Assembly: GCA_903862885.1 (NCBI GenBank)
Contig: CAIOZU010000014.1
Coordinates: 62,001-126,000, forward strand
Direction: 5' to 3'
Length of the DNA stretch: 64,000 nt
Origin: an uncultured Pseudomonadota bacterium
GTDB taxonomy: Bacteria; Pseudomonadota; Gammaproteobacteria; Steroidobacterales; Steroidobacteraceae
In this document: positions 16,519-25,526 of the stretch, piece after piece
Layout: the number at the start of each line of letters is the position of its first letter
How positions within the stretch are numbered: position 1 is the stretch's first letter
Translations under genes and position numbers: made by a program
Notes under the pieces: generated by a model
What the model saw: the letters and a program-made list of their open reading frames with translations, nothing else
Told to the model about the DNA's origin: nothing
Databases searched by the model: none

Positions 16519-18114
16519 TTATCGGGGTGTGGATCGCTCTTTGAGTCCTGCGATACCACCTACTAATGAATAGACGTTGCCGTGGCCGCGCTCGCGCAGG
16601 GTGCTGACTGCCGCACTCGAGCGCAGCCCCTTGGTGCACACCAGGAGATACCCTGTTGATTGGTCAAGAACGCTTGAATCATCAAGCAGGCGGACCAGTG
16701 GGATGTGCCGGTGCAAGACCCACAGCGGCTCTTGAGTTACCTCCTGTTCGTCGCGCAGGTCAATGATCGCAAGGCCCAGTGCCCGCGCCCTGTCTAAAGA
16801 ATCAATTAACGGGCCATTTTCCAAGATACCGCGGTCAGTGGGCTTGGCTTCGGCGAGATCATTGCCGCTGCAGTGTGTCGGGCAGTCGGCGCTTCGTGAA
16901 GCTTTTAAGCGACGAGTTTGCAGTGTCTGTAGATCAAATAACACCACCGCATTCTCGGCAGGTGAACGCGTTCCTAGTAGCACCTTCATGACTTCAAGTG
17001 CTTGCATCGCGCCGAGTACGCCAGGCACCGGTCCTAGGACGCCGGCTTCCGCACAGTTACCAACCAAGCCATCGCGGGTCGCGGTCGGCCACACACAGCG
17101 CAAGCAGGCACTGCCAGGCTGAATGACTTGTATCTGTCCTTCGTACTGATAGACACTGGCGATGACCGCCGTCTTATTCAGTGTGACCGTGACATCATTC
17201 ACAAGAAATCGCGTGCGGAAGTTATCGCTGCAATCGACCAGTACATCAAAACCAGCGGCCAACGTCGGCAGTGTGCTGGCGTCCGCTCGTTGCACATAGG
17301 GGCGGACATCGACATCGGGATTCAAAGCGCGCAATCGTTCCGCCGCCAACAGCGCTTTAGGACGTCCGACATCCTGTAACGAATACAGCGTCTGACGGTG
17401 CAGGTTGGATGCCTCGAGTGGATCACTGTCCATCACGCCCAAGACGCCAACGCCTGCGCCGGCTAGATAGCTTAAGACGGGTACGCCAAGACCACCCGCG
17501 CCAATCACTAGCACGCGCGCGGCACGGATTTTTTTTTGGCCATCAACGCCGACACTGGCGAGCACGATTTGCCGTGAGTAGTCGGGCACAGGAGAGTCGT
17601 GTGGGCTGACGGGAGCGGTCAGCGGTGCGGGTTGGTGGTCGTGGTGGTGGCCTTGCTCTGAGCCGCTGTGATGACCGTCGACTGTTGGTGCAGCGCAGCG
17701 CTCACAGTTAACCCAACCCGAATCGCCGTCTGTGTAATGCTCTTTCTTCCAAATCGGCACGCGGTGTTTGATTTCATCAATGATGTGTCGGCAGGCTGCG
17801 AAAGCCTCGCCACGGTGGGGGGCGGCCACGCCGACCCAGACGGCGAGTTCGCCTAAGCCCAAGTCACCGATGCGGTGGACGCAACGTGCGCCGCGGACGC
17901 CGAAGCGAGTGATGGCTTCCTCGACAATCCGTTGGCCTTCTTTGCGCGCTAAAGCCTCATAGGCTTCATATTCCAAATGTTTAACCGCCCGACCCTCATT
18001 CAAGTCGCGGACCCATCCCTCAAAACTCGCATAGCCGCCGCTCGCAGGATCTTGCAGCGAGGCTTGCAGTGCCTGCGTATCGAGCGGCACATGACTGAAT
18101 TCAAAAGCGCTCAT
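16519..18114 (-). CDS. moaE-moeB: Trifunctional MoaE-MoeB-rhodanese fusion
   Basis: Three molybdopterin-synthesis activities in one 531-residue chain. Residues 1-135 are MoaE, the catalytic subunit of MPT synthase (EGWVRDLNEG, LEYEAYEALA, PIWKKEHY with the active-site lysines 123/124). Residues 137-170 form a linker with CERC and a His cluster. Residues 175-415 are a ThiF/MoeB adenylyltransferase for MoaD: GAGGLG at 205-210, Asp230, Arg240, and the zinc cysteines 337/340 and 411/415. Residues 430-531 are a rhodanese domain with persulfide Cys493 (CTKGLRS). The ThiF-rhodanese half resembles MoeZ/MOCS3; joining MoaE in front is unusual. It lies directly after moaD with no spacer and is the last gene of the moa operon. 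Confidence 0.92.
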   Translation of the reverse strand: MSAFEFSHVPLDTQALQASLQDPASGGYASFEGWVRDLNEGRAVKHLEYEAYEALARKEGQRIVEEAITRFGVRGARCVHRIGDLGLGELAVWVGVAAPHRGEAFAACRHIIDEIKHRVPIWKKEHYTDGDSGWVNCERCAAPTVDGHHSGSEQGHHHDHQPAPLTAPVSPHDSPVPDYSRQIVLASVGVDGQKKIRAARVLVIGAGGLGVPVLSYLAGAGVGVLGVMDSDPLEASNLHRQTLYSLQDVGRPKALLAAERLRALNPDVDVRPYVQRADASTLPTLAAGFDVLVDCSDNFRTRFLVNDVTVTLNKTAVIASVYQYEGQIQVIQPGSACLRCVWPTATRDGLVGNCAEAGVLGPVPGVLGAMQALEVMKVLLGTRSPAENAVVLFDLQTLQTRRLKASRSADCPTHCSGNDLAEAKPTDRGILENGPLIDSLDRARALGLAIIDLRDEQEVTQEPLWVLHRHIPLVRLLDDSSVLDQSTGYLLVCTKGLRSSAAVSTLRERGHGNVYSLVGGIAGLKERSTPR

Positions 18115-18357
18115 TTAGCCCCCTGCGACGGGCGGTATGAAGACCACCTGGCAACCTTCTGATAGGAGCGTCGTCCATTCGCAGAACTCATCGTTCACGG
18201 CCACTCGCAATTGTGATCGACCGAGCGTGAACGCGTAGCGGGTTGCTAATTCGTCATAGAGTGCGGCGGCGGTGGCAGCAGAGGTGTCGATGCGCTCAGC
18301 GCTCTTACCCGCTTGTTCCCTAAGAATAGCGTAATACTGAACATGAATGGCTGTCAT
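18115..18357 (-). CDS. moaD: Molybdopterin synthase small (sulfur-carrier) subunit MoaD
   Basis: Ubiquitin-fold sulfur carrier of 80 residues. It ends in Gly-Gly (PPVAGG), the tail that is adenylated by MoeB and thiocarboxylated before giving sulfur to precursor Z in the MoaE active site. The N-terminus VQYYAILREQAGKS is typical. Its start overlaps the mobA stop (ATGA). Its stop is directly adjacent to the ATG of the MoaE-MoeB-rhodanese gene, which encodes its activating enzyme, sulfur donor and synthase partner. Confidence 0.93.
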   Translation of the reverse strand: MTAIHVQYYAILREQAGKSAERIDTSAATAAALYDELATRYAFTLGRSQLRVAVNDEFCEWTTLLSEGCQVVFIPPVAGG

Positions 18358-18956
18358 GGATGAGCGCTCAGGGTCGGTTGTGTCAGCTCGGCATACTCAG
18401 CTGGGGTGTTTACGTTATGTAAAGCATCGCTGCGCGGCAGGTCGAGGAGTGCAATGGCGTGGCTAAGTAGGAACTTGCGTGGACAACTTCGGCCGTGCTT
18501 TAAAAAATCAGCGAGTGCCATGTGGCTTGACGGCTCCCACACCGCACACAGCGGTTCTGGTAGACCATCGCTGCTGCTTTTAAATGCGGTGGCCAGTTTG
18601 CTTTTATCGCGATGAGCCAGTAAGTAAGCGAGCGTCGATTGGTCAAGTAACGGCAAATCGACCGCCACGACAAGCCACGCGTGGTCGGGTCGGGTGTGCT
18701 GAGCAGCTAAAATACCGGCGGCTGGGCCGATATCACTCAGTTGATCGATGATTTGTGGAAAGCGTGCACGTTCCGGTTCGGTCGTTTGATCTTGGCGTAC
18801 CGATACGTAGCTCTGCGTGACATAAGGTGACAGCAGACGGGCGGCCCGTGCCAATTGGGTTTCGCCGTCAATCAGTAGGGTCGCTTTGTCGCGACGCATA
18901 CGCGTGCTCTGGCCGCCCGCTAGTATGAGGCCCGCGATCGGTGCGTCAGCCGCCAC
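18354..18956 (-). CDS. mobA: Molybdenum cofactor guanylyltransferase MobA
   Basis: Transfers GMP from GTP to molybdenum-molybdopterin to make the bis-MGD cofactor used by the DMSO reductase family. The 200-residue nucleotidyltransferase fold has the GTP-binding loop [11 protein letters not shown] near 9-19, DKATLLIDG just after, and the metal-binding VAVDLPLLD. The GTG start at 18956 was chosen because AAGGA lies 7 nt upstream; it overlaps the moaC end by 11 bp. An upstream frame extension inside moaC has no similarity. Its presence suggests the host has MGD-type molybdoenzymes such as nitrate or formate enzymes, none of which are in this window. Confidence 0.9.
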   Translation of the reverse strand: MAADAPIAGLILAGGQSTRMRRDKATLLIDGETQLARAARLLSPYVTQSYVSVRQDQTTEPERARFPQIIDQLSDIGPAAGILAAQHTRPDHAWLVVAVDLPLLDQSTLAYLLAHRDKSKLATAFKSSSDGLPEPLCAVWEPSSHMALADFLKHGRSCPRKFLLSHAIALLDLPRSDALHNVNTPAEYAELTQPTLSAHP

Positions 18957-19428
18957 GAGAGTCCTTGAAGTCGCTCTTCCCACCTTGCTTTTGCAGCAAG
19001 CGTGTAGAGTCAATCACGAGTTCATGCGACAGTGCTTTGCACATATCGTATACCGTCAGTGCCGCGATGCTAGCCCCCGTGAGAGCCTCCATCTCCACAC
19101 CGGTTTTGTGATAGACGCCGACGGTGCAGCGAATGACCACCTCATCGCCTACCGCCTCAATATCGATGCGGCATTTTTCAAGGCCGAGTGGATGGCAAAA
19201 GGGGATGAGTTCATGGGTGCGTTTGGCCGCTTGGGTACCGGCGATGATCGCCGTATGAAATACCGGGCCTTTGGCGGTTGCAAAGCCTTGTTCGCGTAGC
19301 AGGGTGGCGACTGCAGGCGGCAAGCGCACACGTGACTCCGCGATGGCTGTGCGGGCGGTCGCTGTTTTTTCGCTCACATCCACCATGGTGGGTGCGCCAT
19401 TGGGTCCGATATGTGTGAATGTATTCAT
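18946..19428 (-). CDS. moaC: Cyclic pyranopterin monophosphate synthase MoaC
   Basis: Works after MoaA to form cyclic pyranopterin monophosphate from the 3',8-cyclo-GTP intermediate. The 160-residue protein has the family motifs [29 protein letters not shown], and [18 protein letters not shown] followed by YDMCKA, which contains the catalytic Asp and Lys. The ATG overlaps the moaA stop by one base (TGATG), suggesting coupled translation. Confidence 0.95.
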   Translation of the reverse strand: MNTFTHIGPNGAPTMVDVSEKTATARTAIAESRVRLPPAVATLLREQGFATAKGPVFHTAIIAGTQAAKRTHELIPFCHPLGLEKCRIDIEAVGDEVVIRCTVGVYHKTGVEMEALTGASIAALTVYDMCKALSHELVIDSTRLLQKQGGKSDFKDSRGG

Positions 19429-20471
19429 CAGCCTCCGATGTAGTACATCTCGATTTTGCGCTGATGTTCGGCGCTTTGTGGACTGGTTCTGATTTCGCTG
19501 TAGCGATCAGCGCGCGCCATCCACACGCTTCTGATCAGAGATTCAAGTTCTTGATCTGTCGCACCCTGACGCAATGGGCCGCGAAGGTCCAGTCCCTTGG
19601 TCGCAAATAAGCACGTGTATAACTGGCCCTCAGAGGACAGTCGGGCGCGGCTGCATGACCCGCAAAAGGGTTGACTGACTGAGGAGATGAAGCCGACTTC
19701 TCCTTGGCCATCTGCGTAGGCGTAGCGCTCTGCGACTTCGCCAATATATTGGGCGGCGATGGGAACCAAGGGCCAATGGGCGTGCACTATCGCTTGCATT
19801 TCTTTTGACGGGATGACGCGTTTAAGGTCCCAGTGATTACGGTTGCCAACGTCCATGTACTCAATAAAGCGAACGATGACAGGTGTGCCGCGAAAGTGTT
19901 CCAGTAAGGCGAGTGCGGTGTGATCATTGACACCGCGCTCCAATACACAATTCACTTTGATAGGCGAAAGCCCCGCCGAAATCGCCGTCTCGATGCCCTG
20001 CAGAATATCGTTGGGGTGACCATGGCCGCCTGACATGGTGCGAAACACCTCTGGATCGAGCGAGTCGAGGCTGACGGTGACACGGGCCAAACCTTGTGCT
20101 TGGAGTTCATGGGCATGGCGTGACAGCAGTAAGCCATTGGTGGTGAGTGCCACGTCCTCGACATCAGGTAGTGCGGCTAAATCACCCACCAGTTCCGCGA
20201 GTCCCGCTCGCAACAGTGGTTCGCCGCCGGTGAGCCGGAGCTTGCGTACGCCTAAGCCCACGAACAGGCCGGCGAGGCGTGTGATTTCACCAAAGGAGAG
20301 CCGTTCCGTTGCGCCTAAGAAGCGGTAGCCCTCGCCATAGGTTTCTTTCGGCATGCAGTAGGGGCAGCGAAAGTTACAGCGGTCCATGACGGAGATGCGC
20401 AGGTCATGCATCGCCCGGCCGAGTTGATCGGTGGGTGCAGCGAGCGCGCGGTGGGCTGTGCGGTTTAACAT
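19428..20471 (-). CDS. moaA: GTP 3',8-cyclase MoaA (radical SAM)
   Basis: First step of molybdopterin synthesis. The 347-residue radical SAM enzyme has the N-terminal CxxxCxxC cluster in [13 protein letters not shown], the SAM-binding [11 protein letters not shown], and a second C-terminal 4Fe-4S site ([10 protein letters not shown] with a third Cys in YTCLF). It ends in Gly-Gly, which the enzyme needs for activity. The ATG (MLNRTAHRA) is 2 bp after the moeA stop; a TTG three codons upstream is an alternative start. Confidence 0.94.
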   Translation of the reverse strand: MLNRTAHRALAAPTDQLGRAMHDLRISVMDRCNFRCPYCMPKETYGEGYRFLGATERLSFGEITRLAGLFVGLGVRKLRLTGGEPLLRAGLAELVGDLAALPDVEDVALTTNGLLLSRHAHELQAQGLARVTVSLDSLDPEVFRTMSGGHGHPNDILQGIETAISAGLSPIKVNCVLERGVNDHTALALLEHFRGTPVIVRFIEYMDVGNRNHWDLKRVIPSKEMQAIVHAHWPLVPIAAQYIGEVAERYAYADGQGEVGFISSVSQPFCGSCSRARLSSEGQLYTCLFATKGLDLRGPLRQGATDQELESLIRSVWMARADRYSEIRTSPQSAEHQRKIEMYYIGG

Positions 20472-20473
20472 GG

Positions 20474-21724
20474 TTACCAAGTGTAGACCGCGACGGCATC
20501 GCCGGGCTGATAGCGCTGCTGAGGGATGAGCTCAGCAAAGCCTAAGGTATTGATTAATGAACTAAAATCTCCAGATCCATGGGTCGGATGCAAGCAGACG
20601 GCCCCCGCGTGAGTGCTGTCCGCTGAGCGTTCGATGGGAATAAAGGCAGTTAAGTCATGGCGTGCGCTGAACGAGTCCTGCAGCGGCGCCCACCGCTGCG
20701 GCAGTACCTGTTCGCCGGACAGGTAACTGAGGGCCGGTAACACATAGCGCACCAAGCACACTAAGGTGGAGACTGGATTACCAGGCAGAGCAAACACCGC
20801 TTGGCCTTGCGGCCCCACACCAAACCACAGCGGTTTACCGGGTCGTTGTGCGACCTTGTGGAATATTTTCCGCACACCGATCGACTCGAGTGCGGCGGGC
20901 ACATGATCAAAGCGACCGGCCGAGACGCCGCCACTGAGAATCAACACCGTATGGGTGGCCAAATGGGTCGCTAAACGTTCACGAAGGCCGTCCGGCTGAT
21001 CGCCGATGTGATCGTCGGTGAGTATGGGATATCCGTGGGTGTGTAGGCAGGCCAGAATGCCGTAGGTATTAGAGCGACGAATTTGCCAGGGTTCTAGAGC
21101 AAGACCGGGCCGAATTAATTCGTCACCTGTGGAGATCACGGCGATACGTGGCTTGACGGTGACTTGGAGGGATGATTTGCCAGTGGATGCGGCAGCGGCG
21201 AGTTCAGGCCCGCGCAGGCGTAGGCCACTGCGTAAGGCAAGGCTGCCTTGCAAAGCATCCGATGCCTGACGATGCACATTATCCCAAGCCGGGACTTTGA
21301 GGGCTCCATCGACCTGCGCTATACCGTCTTTGACGGTAATGTTTTCAACTGGAATCACGGCATCTGCGCCCGGTGGTAACACGGCGCCGGTCATCACTTC
21401 TAGGCAAGTGCTGGGGTCAATCAGTGTCAGTGGACGCGCACCCGCAGCGACTGTTCCGGCAATGCGAAATGCACCATGGCTTGCATAGAGTGCATGCGTT
21501 GCGATTGCGATACCGTCCATAGCGACGCGATCAAAGGGTGGCTGATCGCGTTCCGCCCACAAGTCTTCACGCAAGATCCGCCCTGCTGCGTCGGCAATCG
21601 AGCAGGTTTCAATGGGGAGAGGGGAGAGAGAGGCCTCGATCGCAACCGAGGCCTCGGTGGGCGTGAGCAGAGCTGGCAAGTTACTTGTTGGCCTGAGCCG
21701 CCTTGTAAATCTTGATTTGCTCAT
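20474..21724 (-). CDS. moeA: Molybdopterin molybdotransferase MoeA
   Basis: Inserts molybdate into adenylylated molybdopterin. About 400 residues with the MoeA core: FDRVAMDGIAI near 65, MTGAVLPPGADAVIPVE near 110, the molybdate-site region ISTGDELI, SGGVSAGRFDHV and FALPGNPVST. The start is uncertain. The ATG at 21724 overlaps the upstream gene by 44 bp; a TTG at 21679 lies directly after the upstream stop and gives a protein opening PALLTPTEASV, closer to the usual MoeA beginning. It is second in the moa operon. Confidence 0.92.
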   Translation of the reverse strand: MSKSRFTRRLRPTSNLPALLTPTEASVAIEASLSPLPIETCSIADAAGRILREDLWAERDQPPFDRVAMDGIAIATHALYASHGAFRIAGTVAAGARPLTLIDPSTCLEVMTGAVLPPGADAVIPVENITVKDGIAQVDGALKVPAWDNVHRQASDALQGSLALRSGLRLRGPELAAAASTGKSSLQVTVKPRIAVISTGDELIRPGLALEPWQIRRSNTYGILACLHTHGYPILTDDHIGDQPDGLRERLATHLATHTVLILSGGVSAGRFDHVPAALESIGVRKIFHKVAQRPGKPLWFGVGPQGQAVFALPGNPVSTLVCLVRYVLPALSYLSGEQVLPQRWAPLQDSFSARHDLTAFIPIERSADSTHAGAVCLHPTHGSGDFSSLINTLGFAELIPQQRYQPGDAVAVYTW

Positions 21725-22067
21725 TAAATTGTCCGCTGACTTTTTCTTCGTCAGCGACGCCGGCATTGTGCTGCTTGGCTTTGGCTGCTTCTTTTGCTAT
21801 GTACGCTTTTTTCTGATCAGCGGTCGCGCCTTCGGCAGGCACCGGGTTCGGTTCGCTGTCCACACACTTCAGATAGACGTCTTCTACTTCTGCCACATAC
21901 TGCTTAACGAGTTTTTGTGCGGCGACCATCTCTTCTAAGGTCGCTTTCTTGCCATCCGGGAAGCTGGTGGGGGCTTTGGGTGGGGTGCAGTCGGCAAGGC
22001 TCACGGGGGCCACGGCGATGGCGCCGAGTGCGACGACGCTCGCGGCGATTCTTGAGAATCCAATCAT
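21681..22067 (-). CDS. Small periplasmic protein heading the molybdenum cofactor operon
   Basis: A 128-residue protein of unknown function. It has a clear Sec signal peptide (positive start, hydrophobic core VVALGAIAVAPV, cleavage after SLA near residue 25). The mature part is about 103 residues, rich in Lys/Ala/Glu and predicted helical. It has two cysteines, Cys27 and Cys68, that could form a disulfide. AGAGGA lies 8 nt before the ATG. It is the first gene of the moa operon and its end overlaps moeA if the ATG start of moeA is used. The link to molybdenum is by position only. Confidence 0.8.
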   Translation of the reverse strand: MIGFSRIAASVVALGAIAVAPVSLADCTPPKAPTSFPDGKKATLEEMVAAQKLVKQYVAEVEDVYLKCVDSEPNPVPAEGATADQKKAYIAKEAAKAKQHNAGVADEEKVSGQFNEQIKIYKAAQANK

Positions 22068-22194
22068 GAAACAGTCCTCTCTGGCTCTGGCTGGCCGACA
22101 TGGCCGCTGGGCCCCAATCTTAGCTTTTCGCGAGCCAAAATGGGATGCTCAGTCTGGGGTGGCGGGTGGATAGGTCCGGCTTTACCATGGGCCT

Positions 22195-23031
22195 ATGTCT
22201 AGTTTATTGATCTCAGGACAATTAGTGACCTTAGCGCCGGGTATTCGGCGTCTGATCGCCCCGAATCCGGGCTTATTCACCGGGCCTGGAACCAATACTT
22301 ACCTGATTGGCCACGAGCGGGTGGCTATTTTGGATCCGGGGCCTGCGATCCCGGCTCATGTGGAGGCCCTACTGGCGGCCACCCAAGGGATGGCGGTGGT
22401 GGCGGTGGTGGTCACCCACACCCATATGGATCATTCGCCGGCAGCCTCTCCCTTGGCTCAGGCACTGGGTGTGCCGCGGATTGGTCGCGTCGCGCGATAC
22501 GCGATCAATCAAGATCCGAGTTTTATTCCTGATCAAGTGGCGATCGATGGGTTTTGTGTATCGACCGATGCCGGTGATTTGCACGCCATCAGCACGCCCG
22601 GACACGCGTCCAATCATGTGTGTTGGCATCATCCACAGGCAGGGATTTTGTACACGGGTGATCACATCTTAGGCACCACCTCGCCAGTGATTCGCGTACC
22701 CGATGGTGATATGGCTGATTATTTACAGGCGCTCGCTGCACTCGCGCGGCTGCCGGATTTGATCTTAGCGCCCGCTCACGGGTCTCTGATGCCGCACTCG
22801 CATGCCGTGATTGCCGCGCTCATTGACCACCGGCTGCAACGTGAGCAGCGTGTCTTGGAGAGTGTGCGGGCATACGGCCCGATCACTTTGGAGGCCTTAG
22901 TTTTGCAGGTTTATACCGATGTTGACCCCGCACTACATCCCATCGCCCGATATTCTTTAGAAGCCCACTTGCTGAAATTACAGACAGACGGTCGTGTGAT
23001 CTCTATGGACGGGCGATGGTCCGTGTTGTGA
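22195..23031 (+). CDS. Metallo-beta-lactamase-fold hydrolase (LACTB2-like)
   Basis: A 278-residue metallo-hydrolase. The zinc motif THTHMDHS has His75, His77, Asp79 and His80. Further ligands are STPGHASNHVC near 140, YTGDHILGTTSP near 160 and APAHGS near 200. A C-terminal winged-helix-like tail (LVLQVYTDVDP, ARYSLEAHLLKLQTDG) matches the LACTB2/RNase-like subgroup. The substrate is unknown; relatives include endoribonucleases and thioesterase-like enzymes. It overlaps the following ATPase gene by 16 bp, so the two are co-expressed. It is divergent from the moa operon, sharing a 127-bp spacer. Confidence 0.85.
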   Translation: MSSLLISGQLVTLAPGIRRLIAPNPGLFTGPGTNTYLIGHERVAILDPGPAIPAHVEALLAATQGMAVVAVVVTHTHMDHSPAASPLAQALGVPRIGRVARYAINQDPSFIPDQVAIDGFCVSTDAGDLHAISTPGHASNHVCWHHPQAGILYTGDHILGTTSPVIRVPDGDMADYLQALAALARLPDLILAPAHGSLMPHSHAVIAALIDHRLQREQRVLESVRAYGPITLEALVLQVYTDVDPALHPIARYSLEAHLLKLQTDGRVISMDGRWSVL

Positions 23032-24515
23032 GTGGCATTGGCGTTGAGTTGTATCGTGTCTCTTTAGAATTGGGTGACCGGGTGGTGTTGGATACCGTGT
23101 CTCTCAGCCTTGCGCCTGGGACGCACGCACTGTTACTGGGTGCGAATGGCGCGGGGAAGACCCAATTATTAAAACTGTGTGCCGGGGAGCGCTGGCCACG
23201 ACCAGACGATGACGCCTGGCGCGTCTACCGAGATGGCAAGGAGCGCGTGCTGCATCTGTCTGATTTACTGCCGCGATTGGCTCTGGTCAGTGGGGAGCGT
23301 CAGGATAAATACCATCGCTATGAATGGAATTTTTCAGTGGCTCGAGTGGTGGCCACGGGGGTGCATGGGGTTGAGCGGCCACTCCTTGCCTTAACGAGCG
23401 CACAACATGCGCGGGTGCGGCGGGTGTTAGAGCGATTGGGGCTTTGGAGGCTGAGGCGACGGCGGTTTTTGACTCTGTCTTATGGCGAGCGACGCCGTGT
23501 TTTATTGGCACGTGCGTTGGTGTCTCGTCCTCGTTTGTTGTTGTTGGATGAGGCTTATAATGGTCTAGATGGTGACAGTCGCGAGTGGTTTAACCGTGAA
23601 CTGGCTCGCTTGGCGCGTACCAAAATGACGATCGTGTTGGCGGTGCATCGTTTAGAAGATGCACCGTCGATGTTTCGCCAGGTCTGGGTCTTACAAGCGG
23701 GCCGCCTTGTCTATGATGGATCACGTGCCAAAGCGCCTACGCAGTGGTTAGCAACGGCGCGCTCAGAGTTCGTGGCTCCTGCGGGTCGCTTTGCTCGAGT
23801 GCCAGCGCATTCAGTGAAGAAGACATTTATCCGCCTGCGCCAGGTGTCCTTGTATCGCGACTATCGGCCGGTGATTCGAGCGCTCGACTGGCATATAGAG
23901 CGTGGTGATCATTGGGCGATGGTAGGCGCCAATGGCAGCGGAAAATCAACGCTGTTGGGCTGCTTGTATGGCGCGATTCCGATCGCGCTCGGCGGCCATA
24001 TCGAGCGATCAGGTCATCCGCCAGGCTCGCACATTGCGCAGTGGCGCGCGCGCGTGGGGTTGGTGTCCCCTGAATTGCAAACCGAGTATTTCGACGAGAT
24101 CAGTGTGGGTGGCTTGGTAGTCAGTGGTCTGCATGCCAGTGTGGGTTTAGAAGTCGAGCCCTCGGCTACAGAGTGGCTATTGGCGCGGCGCGCCCTAAAA
24201 ACTGTGGGCCTGCGCGTTGATATGCGTCGGTCGGTTCGTACCTTATCGTATGGACAGCGTCGCTTGGCGTTGTTTGCGCGGGCCTTAATTCTAGCGCCCG
24301 AGGCGCTGTTGCTCGATGAGCCGCTGACGGGTCTGGATAGCCTTTTTCGTACGCATATTCAGTCCCTGTTGTCGGCACTCGCGCAATCCGGCGTGCAGCT
24401 GGTGATGGCGGTTCATCACTCGGACGACTGGGTGCCGGAAATCAATCGCGTGCTGACGATTGAGAAGGGCATCGGTCGCGTGAGCGCCCGCAGGTCGTCG
24501 ATCCTATTGGAGTGA
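23016..24515 (+). CDS. ModF-like protein with two fused ABC ATPase domains
   Basis: A 499-residue soluble protein with two ABC cassettes. Cassette 1: Walker A GANGAGKT at 42-49, signature LSYGERRR, Walker B LLLLDEAYNGLD. Cassette 2: Walker A GANGSGKS near 307, signature LSYGQRR, Walker B ALLLDEPLTGLD. No membrane segment and no permease gene nearby. E. coli ModF, beside modABC, has the same twin layout and a proposed role in molybdenum-related processes. The divergent moa operon next door is compatible with that, but no modABC is present. Other soluble twin-ABC families (ABC-F) have a different linker. Confidence 0.8.
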   Translation: MVRVVSGIGVELYRVSLELGDRVVLDTVSLSLAPGTHALLLGANGAGKTQLLKLCAGERWPRPDDDAWRVYRDGKERVLHLSDLLPRLALVSGERQDKYHRYEWNFSVARVVATGVHGVERPLLALTSAQHARVRRVLERLGLWRLRRRRFLTLSYGERRRVLLARALVSRPRLLLLDEAYNGLDGDSREWFNRELARLARTKMTIVLAVHRLEDAPSMFRQVWVLQAGRLVYDGSRAKAPTQWLATARSEFVAPAGRFARVPAHSVKKTFIRLRQVSLYRDYRPVIRALDWHIERGDHWAMVGANGSGKSTLLGCLYGAIPIALGGHIERSGHPPGSHIAQWRARVGLVSPELQTEYFDEISVGGLVVSGLHASVGLEVEPSATEWLLARRALKTVGLRVDMRRSVRTLSYGQRRLALFARALILAPEALLLDEPLTGLDSLFRTHIQSLLSALAQSGVQLVMAVHHSDDWVPEINRVLTIEKGIGRVSARRSSILLE

Positions 24516-24544
24516 CGACAGCGGCGGTGAGCTAGGCGGGGCTC

Positions 24545-25462
24545 TTAAGGCAGTGTGATGCGTGTGTCGAAGACGATCCGTGCGGTGCCGGTCATGTGTA
24601 TTTTGGTGGGTTGACCGTTATGCACTTCCACCTCCACGTCGACTTGTCCGGGCCGCTGCAGACTGGAGCCTTGAAAGCCGCGTAACTGAGCGCGGCCTTT
24701 CGTCACGGGCAGTAAATCATTAGCGACTAAGTAGGCGGCCAGCATCCCATGCGCGTTGCCGCTGACAGGATCTTCATCAATGCCAAGTACCGGCGAAAAT
24801 AGTCTGGATTCTGTGGTGCCTGGGCCATGGGCATCGCGCACGAATAGAAAGAAGCCATCCGCGCCCACGTGCGGTGTGATGCGCTTTAAGGCCTCCAGAT
24901 TGGGTTGCAAAGAGGCCAATAGATCCAAGGATTTTAAGCCAATCATCAGGCGGGTGGTGGTGCGGCGCGTCACGACCACTGGGCATTTAGAGTCTAAAGC
25001 CGCGCTCTCAATACCGAATATATCTAAGAGTTGGGCTCGAATCTCAGGCGCAATCGCCGGTAGGAAGTCGGGCACTGGAATGGCAACCGATACTTGGGGC
25101 GCTTGGCTTGAGCCGCTGACGACCACTTCGTACACCCCAGAGCGCACTTTTTGTCGGAAGGTGCCGGTTCCCGCGAGTCCCGCGGCCAAGCGCGCCACGT
25201 GGGCGGCAACGGTCGCGTGGCCAACAAATCCCACTTCACGAGTGGGGGTGAAAAAACGCACACGCAAGTCATGGCCTGCCTCGTCGGCAGGCAGCACAAA
25301 AGCGGTGTCCGAATTGTTTATTTCTCGCGCTAATGCCTGCATTTCTGCGTCGTTCAGCTGTTCGGCACCCAATACCACACCGGCTGGATTGCCCGTAAAC
25401 ACCTGCTGGGTAAAGGCATCAATTTGAAAGACATGAACCGTGCGCTGAGCCATAAGCATCAT
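24545..25462 (-). CDS. PhzF-family isomerase/epimerase-like protein
   Basis: A 305-residue protein of the PhzF family, which folds like diaminopimelate epimerase but uses an acid rather than a cysteine pair. N-terminal motifs are VFQIDAFTQQVFTGNPAGVV and INNSDTAFV, where the Asp stands at the position of the catalytic acid. RFFTPTREVGFVGHAT follows; the C-terminal half has DEDPVSGNAHG. Most members have no assigned substrate, and there are no phenazine genes here. It is a single gene, convergent with the ModF-like gene and divergent from the PnuC-like gene. Confidence 0.87.
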   Translation of the reverse strand: MMLMAQRTVHVFQIDAFTQQVFTGNPAGVVLGAEQLNDAEMQALAREINNSDTAFVLPADEAGHDLRVRFFTPTREVGFVGHATVAAHVARLAAGLAGTGTFRQKVRSGVYEVVVSGSSQAPQVSVAIPVPDFLPAIAPEIRAQLLDIFGIESAALDSKCPVVVTRRTTTRLMIGLKSLDLLASLQPNLEALKRITPHVGADGFFLFVRDAHGPGTTESRLFSPVLGIDEDPVSGNAHGMLAAYLVANDLLPVTKGRAQLRGFQGSSLQRPGQVDVEVEVHNGQPTKIHMTGTARIVFDTRITLP

Positions 25463-25526
25463 AGCCTCGAGCCTAAAGTCGTCTTATTCTAACAGCCCGC
25501 CGCGCCGGTGGGGTTTTCGATCGCAA

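Noticed and set aside
21630-21655. Perfect 9-bp inverted repeat GAGGCCTCG...CGAGGCCTC
   Set aside because: It lies in the moeA coding region and comes from a repeated Glu-Ala-Ser codon pattern, so a terminator or operator is not needed to explain it.
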